Positions 35,775-44,824 of a DNA stretch of 64,000 bases are shown here, in pieces. The translations under genes were made by a program, and so were the position numbers. Source of the stretch: Bacteroidota bacterium. GTDB taxonomy: Bacteria > Bacteroidota > Bacteroidia > Chitinophagales > LD1. Below the pieces are notes generated by a model. That model saw nothing but the letters and a program-made list of their open reading frames with translations. It did no database searches and had not been told where the DNA came from. The stretch lies in assembly GCA_947479455.1 (NCBI GenBank), contig CANJZE010000002.1, positions 162,222 through 226,221 on the forward strand. The letters are read 5' to 3'. How positions within the stretch are numbered: position 1 is the first letter of the stretch; every line of letters begins with the position of its first letter.

Positions 35775-36989
35775 CTACTTTACTCCTGCTGCTTTATATT
35801 TCTTCAATAAATAAGCAACTGTTACCGCACCAATCGTAAACATAATGATGGAAATAATTTCGCTTTGGCGAAACTGAATTCCGAAGAAACCATAGGTATC
35901 ACGTCCGCTTACATCGCGCCATTGTTCAATGGCAAAACGTTGCACTCCTATCAACATCATAAAGATGAAAAACAAAATACCTGGTTGGTAAGAATATCGT
36001 TTGCGTAAACTCCAAAGAATAAAAAAGATAGCTGTGCACATTATCAATTCATAAAGCGGAGTTGGATAAGCAGCATGCGCTAAATAGGTACAGTGCTCTT
36101 CCACACAATTTGGAATAACATTCATTGGTTCGGCATCAATAATATTGTGGGCATAATCATTGCTCCATAAAAATTGTGGAAACCACGAGGGTTTATTATA
36201 CGGATTAGCTAAACCCCAATCGCCATCTCCGGCTACATGACAACCAATTCTTCCAATGCCATTTGCCAAAATAAAACCGGGTGCTACTGAATCAAAAAAA
36301 TGTAGAATGTTGAATTTTTTCCAATACGCATAAAGACCAAATCCCAAGCCCGCAAAAATTAAACCTCCATAAACAGAAAGACCACTGAACATAGAACCGA
36401 ATGGATCTTGCCAAAAGTTTACATAGTCACCTGGGTTTTCTAAGTAGTTGAAAAAATTCGCCCCTGACACACCAAGCACAGCGGCAATCACAACCAAATC
36501 GCCAATGCCATCAGAAGGATAAAGTGTAATCTTTTTCTTTTGTGGGGTTAGGAGTTTGTCCTTATTCTTTGTGTGATAGAAATACCAACACAAACCAACA
36601 GCCCCTAAAATTCCACCAACAAAACTTCCTAGATTAAATGAAGTGAGATAATTTTTAAGGTTTAAAACTCCTGTGCTTAACTCTGGTTGATATATTAACA
36701 AACCCGCGATTTTAAAAAACACCACAAAGCCAATCAAAAAGTAAATAACAAGCTCAGTAATAGTTGGTGCTTCGCCTATTGTAATTTCTGCATCATTGCC
36801 TTTGAGTAAACCAAGTGATTCTCTTCTGCGCATTTCATTTACCGAAAGTATTGAAGCGACAAAAAAACCTGTAGCCACGCAAAATCCGTAACTAAAAATG
36901 GGAATGAAACGATAATCTGCCGCTGGTGCATGATTAAAAAACTCGTAAATAAAATCGGTAATTTTAGGATAACAGCGAAGAAGAATCAT
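35775..36989 (-). CDS. lgt: Prolipoprotein diacylglyceryl transferase
   Basis: 404 residues with about seven membrane segments. Lgt core: YGFCVATGFFVA with the key His replaced, FNYLENPGDYV, LSVYGGLIFAG, and the signature LANGIGRIGCHVAGDGDWG. Adds diacylglycerol to the lipobox Cys of prelipoproteins; at least six predicted lipoproteins are in this window. Longer than the usual 260-300 residues because of about 60 extra residues before and between the first segments. A heptamer tract lies directly upstream of the start. Tail-to-tail with the carbamoyltransferase (12 bp). Confidence 0.85.
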   Translation of the reverse strand: MILLRCYPKITDFIYEFFNHAPAADYRFIPIFSYGFCVATGFFVASILSVNEMRRRESLGLLKGNDAEITIGEAPTITELVIYFLIGFVVFFKIAGLLIYQPELSTGVLNLKNYLTSFNLGSFVGGILGAVGLCWYFYHTKNKDKLLTPQKKKITLYPSDGIGDLVVIAAVLGVSGANFFNYLENPGDYVNFWQDPFGSMFSGLSVYGGLIFAGLGFGLYAYWKKFNILHFFDSVAPGFILANGIGRIGCHVAGDGDWGLANPYNKPSWFPQFLWSNDYAHNIIDAEPMNVIPNCVEEHCTYLAHAAYPTPLYELIMCTAIFFILWSLRKRYSYQPGILFFIFMMLIGVQRFAIEQWRDVSGRDTYGFFGIQFRQSEIISIIMFTIGAVTVAYLLKKYKAAGVK

Positions 36990-36992
36990 GAA

Positions 36993-37027
36993 GATTGAAT
37001 AGTAAATGGTGAATAGTAAATAGCTAT
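36993..37027. repeat. Heptamer tract in lgt leader
   Basis: Five units (gattgaa, tagtaaa, tggtgaa, tagtaaa, tagctat) starting 3 bp from the lgt ATG. Confidence 0.8.
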
Positions 37028-37068
37028 GCGAAAGTGATAAATAATTTGAATGAATGTAGTTTGTATTG

Positions 37069-37094
37069 AAGTCCCCTTTAGGGGATTTAGGGGT
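37069..37094. repeat. 26-bp dispersed repeat, hairpin core tcccctttagggga
   Basis: Identical over 26 bp to 52201-52226 inside rnpB. The core folds as tcccc-ttta-gggga, followed by a second GGGG. Directly abuts the stop codon of mtaB. Confidence 0.9.
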
Positions 37095-38429
37095 TTATGC
37101 AATCGAAAACTCCAAATGCTTAGTCCCTTTTACATAACCGAAATCTGAAACTTCTTTCAATGAAATAGTTTGAATGGTGTTCCACATTTTCGCTTCGTAA
37201 GGAATACCTACTTTGATATAATTATCGGTGAAGCCGTATCGAATACCATTGTCATTTTCGGCTTCGAATAAAACTTTGCGTTCTGTATTCACATGCTCAG
37301 CATAAAATTTTCGTTTCTTCTTTTCAGAAAGTATGCGTAGCATTTTGTTGCGTTCTTTTCTTTCAGGTATTGGAACTACAGGAGAAATATTCAGCGCGCG
37401 CGTATTGGCGCGTTCGCTATAGGTAAACACATGCAGATACGAAACATCCAAATCGTTCACAAAGTTGTAGGTTTCTAAAAACTGTTCGTGTGTTTCACCG
37501 GGGAAACCAACAATGATATCTACGCCAATGCAAGCGTGCGGCATCACTGCTTTTATTTTTCCTACGCGCTCCTGATACAACTGGCGCAAATATTTTCTGC
37601 GCATCAGTTTTAAAATTTTATCGGAGCCGCTTTGCAAAGGAATATGAAAGTGCGGCATAAACTTTTGGCTGTTGGCTACAAAGTCAATGATCTCATTGGT
37701 CAACAAATTCGGTTCAATAGAAGAAATGCGAAAACGCTCTACAGCAACATTTTTTTCTAACTCTTTTATCAGCAGTAAAAAATTTTCTTCTGTTCGCTCA
37801 TTGCCGTCAGCCGACTTTCCGAAGTCACCAATATTTACACCCGTTAAAACAATTTCCTTCACTCCGGTGGCTGCGACTTTCTTCGCCACTTCAACGGTGT
37901 GTACAATCGAATTACTTCTGCTCTTTCCTCGAGCTAATGGAATAGTACAGAACGAACAAAAATAATCGCAACCATCCTGCACTTTTAAAAAACTGCGCGT
38001 TCGTTCGCCTTGAGAATAAGCATCGGCATAAAACTCAACGTTATTTATATCGCCACTTATAACTAATGGCTCCTGTTGTTCTTCGAGTTGTTCCAGGTAT
38101 TCATGAATCTTAAATTTTTCATTGGCCCCAAGCACCAGATTCACGCCTTTTATTTTCGAAATTTCTTCCGGCTTCAATTGAGCGAAGCATCCAACGATTA
38201 TAATCTTGGCTTCGGGGTTTGTCTTTAAAGCGGTCTTTACTACATACTTCGTTTCCTTGTCTGCATTTTCTGTAACCGAACAGGTATTAATAATGTAGTA
38301 ATCGGCTCTATCGCTGAATTCAACTTTTTGAAAACCCTGCTCTATAAGAATGCGCGCTATAGCCGAAGTTTCGGAAAAATTCAGCTTGCAGCCGAGTGTG
38401 TGAAGAGCAACTTTACGATTGTAAAACAT
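37095..38429 (-). CDS. mtaB: tRNA t6A37 C2-methylthiotransferase
   Basis: 444 residues. MTTase domain with three Fe-S Cys in HTLGCKLNFSE, NTCSVTENAD and VGCFAQ; radical SAM CDYFCSFCTIPLARG (CxxxCxxC); PGETHEQF and a C-terminal TRAM domain. The LGCKLNFSE opening and length mark it as MtaB rather than MiaB or RimO. Makes ms2t6A at position 37 of ANN-decoding tRNAs. Cytosolic, probably monocistronic; head-to-head with the oxidoreductase gene. Confidence 0.93.
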   Translation of the reverse strand: MFYNRKVALHTLGCKLNFSETSAIARILIEQGFQKVEFSDRADYYIINTCSVTENADKETKYVVKTALKTNPEAKIIIVGCFAQLKPEEISKIKGVNLVLGANEKFKIHEYLEQLEEQQEPLVISGDINNVEFYADAYSQGERTRSFLKVQDGCDYFCSFCTIPLARGKSRSNSIVHTVEVAKKVAATGVKEIVLTGVNIGDFGKSADGNERTEENFLLLIKELEKNVAVERFRISSIEPNLLTNEIIDFVANSQKFMPHFHIPLQSGSDKILKLMRRKYLRQLYQERVGKIKAVMPHACIGVDIIVGFPGETHEQFLETYNFVNDLDVSYLHVFTYSERANTRALNISPVVPIPERKERNKMLRILSEKKKRKFYAEHVNTERKVLFEAENDNGIRYGFTDNYIKVGIPYEAKMWNTIQTISLKEVSDFGYVKGTKHLEFSIA

Positions 38430-38560
38430 GGAGCGCGAAGATAATTATTTGCTCATAGCCGCTATTCAAATTCCATTTCAACCTACAATCCACAAAATCA
38501 TTTGCAAACTATTACGTACCGTTTACTTCGAGCATACTCGCTCCCTTTTACATTCGTTAC

Positions 38561-39565
38561 ATGGCAAAAGCAGTTCGCATCGGTATTTTCGGAGTGGGAC
38601 ACCTCGGAAAAATTCACGTTAAACTTCTGAAAGAAATTTCGGGGTTCACCATTGTGGGCTTCTACGACCCCGATGATAAAAATGCCCACAAAGCAGAGGA
38701 AGAATTCGGAATCAAACGTTTCGATTCACCAAAAAAACTCATAGAGAGTTGCGATGCCATTGATATTGTGTCGCCTACCACCACACATTTTGAAATTGCA
38801 AAAGACGCTATCAAAAAAGCGAAACATATTTTTATTGAAAAGCCATTGTCAAGTACGGTTAAAGAAGCAAAGGAATTAGTGGAGTTAGTTGATGAAGCGC
38901 GGATTAAAGCGATGGTAGGTCACGTAGAAAGATTTAATCCTGCTTTACTTTCGCTCAACAAAAAAAACATGAAGCCCATGTTTATTGAAGTGCATCGGCT
39001 GGCAGAATTTAATCCGCGAGGCACTGATGTTTCGGTAGTGCTCGATTTAATGATTCACGACCTCGATATTATTTTGAGTTTGGTAAAAGCCAATGTGAAA
39101 AAAGTTTCGGCAAGCGGTGTGGCTATACTTTCTAAATCGCCCGACATAGCCAACGCGCGAATTGAATTTGATAACGGTTGTGTTGCCAACGTTACTGCTA
39201 GCCGTATTTCGGTAAAGAGCATGCGCAAAATGCGCATCTTTCAGCCGGGAGCTTATATCAGTATGGATTTTTTGAAAAAGAAAAGCGATGTGTTTCGCAT
39301 TGAAGATGCTCCGCCTTCAAACACAGAAACCAATCACTTTGAAATTGATTTGCCCGACAACAGCAAGAAATATATAACCTACGAAACTGCCGAGAAGAAA
39401 GATGTGAACGCCATTCAAATGGAATTAGAATTGTTTCACAAATCAATTACCCAAAACAAACCGGTTGCAGTCAGCGTGCTCGAAGGGTACAACGCCATGC
39501 ATTTGGCACAACAAATTCTCGATAAAATAAATGCGCAGTTAGTAACCCCCAAGTCAACGAAGTGA
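38561..39565 (+). CDS. Gfo/Idh/MocA-family oxidoreductase
   Basis: 334 residues. Rossmann motif IGIFGVGHLGKIHVKLL, the EKPLS motif (HIFIEKPLSSTVKEA) with the catalytic Lys, and GHVERFNPALLSL. Family enzymes are NAD(P)-dependent sugar dehydrogenases/reductases; this subgroup resembles UDP-N-acetylglucosamine 3-dehydrogenase-type proteins (WbpB/WlbA), but the substrate is not certain. It opens the plus-strand polysaccharide gene run up to 44.8 kb. Confidence 0.87.
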   Translation: MAKAVRIGIFGVGHLGKIHVKLLKEISGFTIVGFYDPDDKNAHKAEEEFGIKRFDSPKKLIESCDAIDIVSPTTTHFEIAKDAIKKAKHIFIEKPLSSTVKEAKELVELVDEARIKAMVGHVERFNPALLSLNKKNMKPMFIEVHRLAEFNPRGTDVSVVLDLMIHDLDIILSLVKANVKKVSASGVAILSKSPDIANARIEFDNGCVANVTASRISVKSMRKMRIFQPGAYISMDFLKKKSDVFRIEDAPPSNTETNHFEIDLPDNSKKYITYETAEKKDVNAIQMELELFHKSITQNKPVAVSVLEGYNAMHLAQQILDKINAQLVTPKSTK

Positions 39566-39652
39566 GTTTAGAGAAAAGCACACGGGTGGTTTTTTTTCTT
39601 TTTATTCGCAATCTTTTTAAACAACCAACGTTTATTGCCCGACTATTTGCGA

Positions 39653-40465
39653 ATGAAATTCTTCATTACACTTTTTCTTTTTGCTGCTGTCGTTAGCTTA
39701 TCTCCTTCCTGCAATAAAATGCCGAATGGCGGTGTGCCTTTTTACATGCGCATGGATTCTGCTGCCACCTCATCGCCTTCTGCAGGAGAAAACGGCATTA
39801 AAGATGTTTGGGTAGAAGCCAACAGCACCAATTTAGGCGCGTATGAAATGCCTTGCAATTACCCTGTACTTGCTTCAGGTAATGTTCGATTTGTGGTGAG
39901 TGCAGGTATTTATGAAAGTGGCCAATCCAATACGCGTGTAATTTATCCCTTCTATCAACCCGATACGTTTTCAATTAATGCCCTCAATGCAACTCAATAC
40001 AATCATCATCCGGTTTTTACTTACAAAACCGGAGCAAAATTTCCTTTTGTTACGGAGACTTTTAGCGTAGCAAGTGGGTTTGGTACCAACATGCAACGGA
40101 TTGACACACTGGGAATTTCATTCGGAAGAATTACTGCCATAGCCGATTCTAACGTGGAAGCAGCACAACTAAATACGTATGCACTACCTTTTGACAGAGA
40201 TGTTTGGTTAGAATTTGATTACAAATGTGAAGTTCCTTTTTACACCGGTTTCTATGGTTCGTTTGTGAGTGGTGCAAGTGTCGTTCGTTTCCCGGTTTTG
40301 TTTCTTACTCCACGTTCCACCTGGACAAAAATGTATTTGAAACTAGCTGACCAAATTAATGCCGTGCGGGCAGATAAATACAACCTCTTTTTTGAAGCAC
40401 TTAGACCTTACGGCTCTTCGGGTGGTAGTGTTTGTATTGACAATGTAAAGTTGGTTTACTTGTAA
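39653..40465 (+). CDS. Predicted lipoprotein, beta-sandwich
   Basis: 270 residues from ATG 39653 (TTG 39635 possible). Signal peptide with lipobox SPSC; mature protein begins CNKMPNGG. The rest is strand-rich with conserved aromatics, ending VCIDNVKLVYL, reminiscent of carbohydrate-binding jelly-roll domains where a final D-N-V/I strand closes the fold. No catalytic motif. Only 10 bp from the sugar-phosphate transferase gene, so probably co-transcribed with surface-glycan assembly genes. Confidence 0.7.
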   Translation: MKFFITLFLFAAVVSLSPSCNKMPNGGVPFYMRMDSAATSSPSAGENGIKDVWVEANSTNLGAYEMPCNYPVLASGNVRFVVSAGIYESGQSNTRVIYPFYQPDTFSINALNATQYNHHPVFTYKTGAKFPFVTETFSVASGFGTNMQRIDTLGISFGRITAIADSNVEAAQLNTYALPFDRDVWLEFDYKCEVPFYTGFYGSFVSGASVVRFPVLFLTPRSTWTKMYLKLADQINAVRADKYNLFFEALRPYGSSGGSVCIDNVKLVYL

Positions 40466-40475
40466 TTTTGGGGAG

Positions 40476-41894
40476 ATGAAAAAAAGAAAATCCATTATTC
40501 CTCTTTATGTTTTATGCGATACCATCGCTTCGGTAGTGGCTTGGTATTTCCTTTTTCAGTTTCGAAAAATTACGATTGAAAATCTTCCATTCCATTTCAA
40601 TTTACCTTTTACCGATGACAATTTTTTTGTGGGCTTGGCTGCTATTCTCGTCATGTGGATTGGTTTTCATTATATCACTGGAACTTATACAGACCTTTAC
40701 AAAAAATCGCGCCTTCAGGAACTTGCAAAAACTTTTATCGTTTCGTTTATAGGTAGCATCATCATCTTTTTTGCGTTTTTGCTCGATGATTTAGTAAGAA
40801 AATATTCCGACTACTATCTCACGTTCTTCGTTTTATTTTCGTTTCAATTTTTCTTCACCGCTTTTTTTCGGTTGACAATTCTTCATATCGTAAAGAAGAA
40901 CATTCGCAAAGGCAAAACAGGTTTCAATACTTTAATAGTTGGAAGTAGCGGAAGAGCGAACGAGTTATATATCGATTTAAAGAAAAAGGAATTGGGCTTT
41001 GGTTTTTATTTCGTTGGCTACATCGAGCTGAATGGCAAAGCAACAAACATACTCACCACCGAACTTGCTGAACTCGGCAAACTTAGCGACCTCGAAAAAA
41101 TTATTGACAGTAACCTTGAAATAGAAGAAGTAATTATTGCAATCGAGTCTTCGGAACATCATCAGCTAAACGACATTCTCAATCGTTTAGCCGATAAGAA
41201 TGTAACTATCAGAATCATTCCCGATATGTATGATATTCTCTCAGGAACGGTACGAATGAATCATGCTATTGGAGAAGCGTTTATTGAAATTCGTCCGCAA
41301 CTTTTAAATGAATGGGAACGAATTACAAAACGCTGGTTCGATATTGTTGCCTCTGTATTTGCCATTCTTATCACGCTCCCAATTACTATTACTGTTGCAT
41401 TTAGAATCTGGACGATTGACCGCGGACCTGTTTTTTATTTTCAGGAACGCTTAGGTCAGTATGGTAAACCTTTCCGCATCTTCAAATTCCGCTCCATGAA
41501 GTTGAATGCCGAAAGCAGCGGACCTCAACTCACTTCTGAAAATGATGACCGCATAACTTCCATCGGAAAAATAATTCGGAAATACAGAATAGACGAACTA
41601 CCTCAATTCATCAATGTAATAAAAGGTGAAATGAGTATTGTAGGCCCGCGTGCAGAAAGAAAATTTTTTGCTGACCGTATTGTAAAACTTGCTCCTTACT
41701 ACCGTCACGTTTTTAAAGTTCAGCCCGGAATTACTTCACTCGGTATGGTAAAATACGGTTACGCCTCTGATGTAACTGAAATGGTGAAGCGATTGAAATA
41801 CGATATCATTTATATCGAGAACATGAGCATCGCTATGGATTTGCGGGTGATGATTTATACCGTCCTTACCATTCTTTACGGCAGAGGTCAATAG
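40476..41894 (+). CDS. Polyprenyl glycosylphosphotransferase (initiating sugar transferase)
   Basis: 472 residues. N-terminal four to five membrane segments, a central Rossmann-like CoA-binding-type domain (NTLIVGSSGRANELY), and a C-terminal bacterial sugar transferase domain (PF02397): KRWFDIVASVFAILITLP, FYFQERLGQYGKPFRIFKFRSM, RKYRIDELPQFINVIKGEMSIVGPRAE. Transfers a sugar-1-phosphate onto undecaprenyl phosphate to start a repeat unit for capsule, O-antigen or exopolysaccharide. Best marker that the flanking genes form an envelope-polysaccharide operon. Confidence 0.92.
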   Translation: MKKRKSIIPLYVLCDTIASVVAWYFLFQFRKITIENLPFHFNLPFTDDNFFVGLAAILVMWIGFHYITGTYTDLYKKSRLQELAKTFIVSFIGSIIIFFAFLLDDLVRKYSDYYLTFFVLFSFQFFFTAFFRLTILHIVKKNIRKGKTGFNTLIVGSSGRANELYIDLKKKELGFGFYFVGYIELNGKATNILTTELAELGKLSDLEKIIDSNLEIEEVIIAIESSEHHQLNDILNRLADKNVTIRIIPDMYDILSGTVRMNHAIGEAFIEIRPQLLNEWERITKRWFDIVASVFAILITLPITITVAFRIWTIDRGPVFYFQERLGQYGKPFRIFKFRSMKLNAESSGPQLTSENDDRITSIGKIIRKYRIDELPQFINVIKGEMSIVGPRAERKFFADRIVKLAPYYRHVFKVQPGITSLGMVKYGYASDVTEMVKRLKYDIIYIENMSIAMDLRVMIYTVLTILYGRGQ

Positions 41895-41958
41895 CTTTTC
41901 ACTTTCTCCTTCCCATTCAGAATTTGGAACGCACTCAACCTTTTATAAATTGCGTTCT

Positions 41959-42186
41959 ATGTTACTCGAAGAATTTGTAGAAAAATTTGCCGACTGTTTC
42001 AACCAAACAAGTGCAGCAGCATTCAAACCCGAAACAGAATTCAAAAAACTAAGTGAGTGGGGCTCCATGCTCGTGCTTATTGTAATTGCTATGGTTGATG
42101 CTGATTATGAAAAAGTAATTACAGCCGAAGATTTAAAATCTGCTGTCACAGTCGAACAACTTTTTGAAATTGTAAAAAGCAAATAG
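41959..42186 (+). CDS. Acyl carrier protein-like protein
   Basis: 75 residues from ATG 41959. Acidic four-helix ACP pattern: EEFVEKFADCF, PETEFKKLSEWGSMLVLIVIAMVDADYE, TAEDLKSAVTVEQLFEIV. The phosphopantetheine Ser would be S36 in WGSM, where canonical ACPs have DSL. Ends 1 bp before the KAS III gene. Likely a dedicated carrier for an acyl group used on a sugar. Confidence 0.75.
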   Translation: MLLEEFVEKFADCFNQTSAAAFKPETEFKKLSEWGSMLVLIVIAMVDADYEKVITAEDLKSAVTVEQLFEIVKSK

Positions 42187-42187
42187 C

Positions 42188-43240
42188 ATGGCCGTATTCT
42201 CAATACCGAATATTAAGTTGAGCGGATTGAGCGCCTGCGTTCCAAAGCACACCGAGGACAACAAAAACTTCTCCCTCATTTCTGAAGAAGACCGCGAAAC
42301 ATTCATCAATACCGTTGGCATTCGTTATAGAAGAGTCGCTGCTGATGGAGTTACCGCATCAGATTTATGTTTTACCGCTGCCGAAAAATTACTGAACGAT
42401 TTAAACTGGAATCGGGAGGAAATAAAAGTTCTTGTTTTCGTTACTCAAACACCCGACTATTTAATTCCGAATACATCATCGCTGTTACAGGAAAAATTAA
42501 AGCTTTCGAAAAATTGTTTAGCGTTTGATGTGAACCTCGGTTGCTCAGGTTATGTGTATGGTCTTTCAATTGTATCGAGTTTGTTGCAAAACATGCCGGG
42601 GGGCAAAGCATTGCTTTTGGTGGGTGATATTTCTACCAGAACAATTTCGATGAAAGATAAAAGCACGGCTCCACTTTTTTCAGATGCCGGCACTGCCACC
42701 GCTGTTGAATTTTCTAGCAGTCATCAAATTCATTTCAATTTACAAACTGACGGAAAAGAATTTGACGACATCATTATCAGCGATGGCGGTTATCGGAATC
42801 CCGTATCCAAAAATTCATTTACAGAAACTGAATACGAAAAAGGAATTGTGCGCAATAATTTACAGATGAAATTAGACGGAGCTAAAATTTTCAATTTTGC
42901 GCTTCGCGAAATTGCTCCAAACATCAACACGCTTTTAACCGAAAAGCAAATTGAAAAATCAACGATTGATTATTTTGTTTTTCACCAGGCAAACAAACTA
43001 ATGATTGAAAGCGTTCGCAAAAAATTGAAAGTGGAACCGGAGAAAGTGCCTTACAGTTTGTATGACTTTGGCAATACAAGTTCTGCTACAGTGCCCTTGA
43101 CCATGCTGGTAAAATTGCGCGAACAATTAGTTTCGCAAAAGTTGAATTTACTTTTATCGGGTTTTGGAGTTGGCTTATCGTGGGGCAGTTGTTATCTTGA
43201 AACCGAAAAAATAATTTGTTCTGAACTCATTGAAATTTGA
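42188..43240 (+). CDS. KAS III-like ketoacyl-ACP synthase
   Basis: 350 residues. Thiolase fold with full Cys-His-Asn triad: C119 in NLGCSGYVYG, H266 in VFHQANKLM, N296 in FGNTSSATVP. Condenses an acyl-CoA with malonyl-ACP. Because it directly follows a private ACP and lies among glycan genes, it more likely makes a short 3-oxo or hydroxy acyl group for a sugar than housekeeping fatty acid. No ketoreductase is next to it. Last codons overlap the upstream alternative start of the GT2 gene. Confidence 0.88.
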   Translation: MAVFSIPNIKLSGLSACVPKHTEDNKNFSLISEEDRETFINTVGIRYRRVAADGVTASDLCFTAAEKLLNDLNWNREEIKVLVFVTQTPDYLIPNTSSLLQEKLKLSKNCLAFDVNLGCSGYVYGLSIVSSLLQNMPGGKALLLVGDISTRTISMKDKSTAPLFSDAGTATAVEFSSSHQIHFNLQTDGKEFDDIIISDGGYRNPVSKNSFTETEYEKGIVRNNLQMKLDGAKIFNFALREIAPNINTLLTEKQIEKSTIDYFVFHQANKLMIESVRKKLKVEPEKVPYSLYDFGNTSSATVPLTMLVKLREQLVSQKLNLLLSGFGVGLSWGSCYLETEKIICSELIEI

Positions 43241-43241
43241 A

Positions 43242-44171
43242 ATGAACTTTACGCCTGATTTTTCCATTGTAGTACCGGTTTACAACAGCGAAAACACGCT
43301 GGATGAATTGTGCACTCGTGTGGAAGAAACCTTCATTAAAATGAATTCGACTTTCGAAATTATTTTAGTGAATGACATGAGTAGCGATGGAAGCTGGTGG
43401 AAAATAAAATCGCTGAAAGAAAAATATGGCGAGCGCCTACTTGGCATTAATCTTCGAAAAAACTTCGGGCAACACAAAGCTTTGCTTTGTGGTTTTCAAT
43501 TTGCAAAAGGCAAATACATTGTAACCATTGATGATGATTTACAATTCTTTCCTGAAGATATTTCATTGCTTATTGACCGAGCTAAATCTACTTCTGCCGA
43601 TTTAGTCTATGGTATTTACGCAGAGGAAAGACAACACTCACCATTACGTAAATGGGGAAGCAATTTTGTTGGCTACATGTTTGAAAAATTCGGAAACACC
43701 ACAGGGCAGGGTTCAAGTTTTAAAGTAATTCATCATAGCGTAATTGATAAAATCAAAGACTATAATCACTCCTTCACTTTTGTAGATGAAATCCTTTCGT
43801 GGCACACCACAAGAATCGAGTGGGTGCCAGTTCGGCATGCGGAGCGCAAAGAAGGATCATCGGGATACAGCGTTCCAAAACTTACGTTGCTTTCACTAAA
43901 TTTAATTCTCTCTTACACTACTATTCCGCTTCGTTTTATGACTTGGTTTGGTTTAATATCGTTCCTTATTAGTTTAGTTTTAGTAGGTATTTTCATCTAC
44001 CAAAAAATGGTCTACGGCTCACCGCTCGGCTTTACTGCGCTCATCGTTTCTATTTTTATGTCGAGCGGTTTAATTCTTTTTTCGTTGGGCATTATTGGCG
44101 AATACCTCAATCGTTTATTTGCGTTGCAGCATCGTAAACCACCTTATCAAATTCAGGAAATATTGCGATGA
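43242..44171 (+). CDS. Family 2 glycosyltransferase, membrane-anchored
   Basis: 309 residues from ATG 43242 (TTG 43230 less likely). GT-A domain with FSIVVPVYNSENTL, ILVNDMSSDGSW, IDDDLQFFPED (DxD), then two C-terminal membrane helices (MTWFGLISFLISLVLVGIF and the VSIFMSSGLILFSLGIIGEY segment), the layout of polyisoprenyl-phosphate glycosyltransferases such as ArnC/DPM1-like proteins. Could load a sugar onto undecaprenyl phosphate or extend a lipid-linked glycan. Overlaps the GNAT gene by 4 bp. Confidence 0.9.
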   Translation: MNFTPDFSIVVPVYNSENTLDELCTRVEETFIKMNSTFEIILVNDMSSDGSWWKIKSLKEKYGERLLGINLRKNFGQHKALLCGFQFAKGKYIVTIDDDLQFFPEDISLLIDRAKSTSADLVYGIYAEERQHSPLRKWGSNFVGYMFEKFGNTTGQGSSFKVIHHSVIDKIKDYNHSFTFVDEILSWHTTRIEWVPVRHAERKEGSSGYSVPKLTLLSLNLILSYTTIPLRFMTWFGLISFLISLVLVGIFIYQKMVYGSPLGFTALIVSIFMSSGLILFSLGIIGEYLNRLFALQHRKPPYQIQEILR

Positions 44172-44824
44172 AAATCACGCGCTACGGAATTTCGTTACAA
44201 CGAATGACACAACTCGATGCGGAACTTGTTCGCCAATGGCGCAACGACAAAAAGATTTCGCAGTTTATGTTTTACAAAGGAGAAATTACCACAGCCATGC
44301 AGGATGAATGGTTTTCTTCCATCGACAACGAACAGAATTTTTTCTTCATCATCAGCCATAAAAATGTTCCAGTAGGCTTAATCAATATTTCATCCATTGA
44401 CTGGGAAAACAAAACAGCTTACACAGGTCTGTTTATTTACGAAGACAAATTTCTTAGCACCGACATTCCAGTAATGGCATCCCTCGCGATGCTCGATGTT
44501 TTTTTTCTGCTCTTCGATATTCAGTTGGTATATGCAAAGGTGAAAGGAAATAATAAGGTAGCGCACAACTACAATTCATCACTTGGCTTTGCACGCACTA
44601 AAAAAATCGAATTTGGTTTGGGCTATGAATACATGTTACAGAAAGAAATTTATTTGCTCGAGGCCAAACAAATTCGCAATGCTGCTATTCACTTAAAGGG
44701 AAACAAAACTACGATTGAACTAAGCCCCTCACCTATTGATGAGTGGTTGAAGAAAAAAATCAGTGCGGCAAAAAAGAATGTGTTTAAAAATTTGGAAGTG
44801 GATTTGAAAACTTCAGAAGCTTAA
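44168..44824 (+). CDS. GNAT acetyltransferase, PseH-like
   Basis: 218 residues. N-terminal GNAT pattern LVRQWRNDKKISQFMFYKGEITTAMQDEWF is typical of PseH-type sugar N-acyltransferases, followed by FFIISHKNVPVGLINISSIDW. The C-terminal 50 residues are a Lys-rich extension not usual in the family. Likely acylates an amino group of an activated sugar, possibly using the acyl group made by the ACP/KAS III pair. Overlaps the GT2 gene (ATGA) and the convergent GH1 gene (4 bp). Confidence 0.8.
   Translation: MKITRYGISLQRMTQLDAELVRQWRNDKKISQFMFYKGEITTAMQDEWFSSIDNEQNFFFIISHKNVPVGLINISSIDWENKTAYTGLFIYEDKFLSTDIPVMASLAMLDVFFLLFDIQLVYAKVKGNNKVAHNYNSSLGFARTKKIEFGLGYEYMLQKEIYLLEAKQIRNAAIHLKGNKTTIELSPSPIDEWLKKKISAAKKNVFKNLEVDLKTSEA

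Noticed and set aside
38428-38622. 64-codon plus-strand frame before the oxidoreductase
   Set aside because: Overlaps the 5' end of mtaB on the other strand and the true oxidoreductase start; no protein features.
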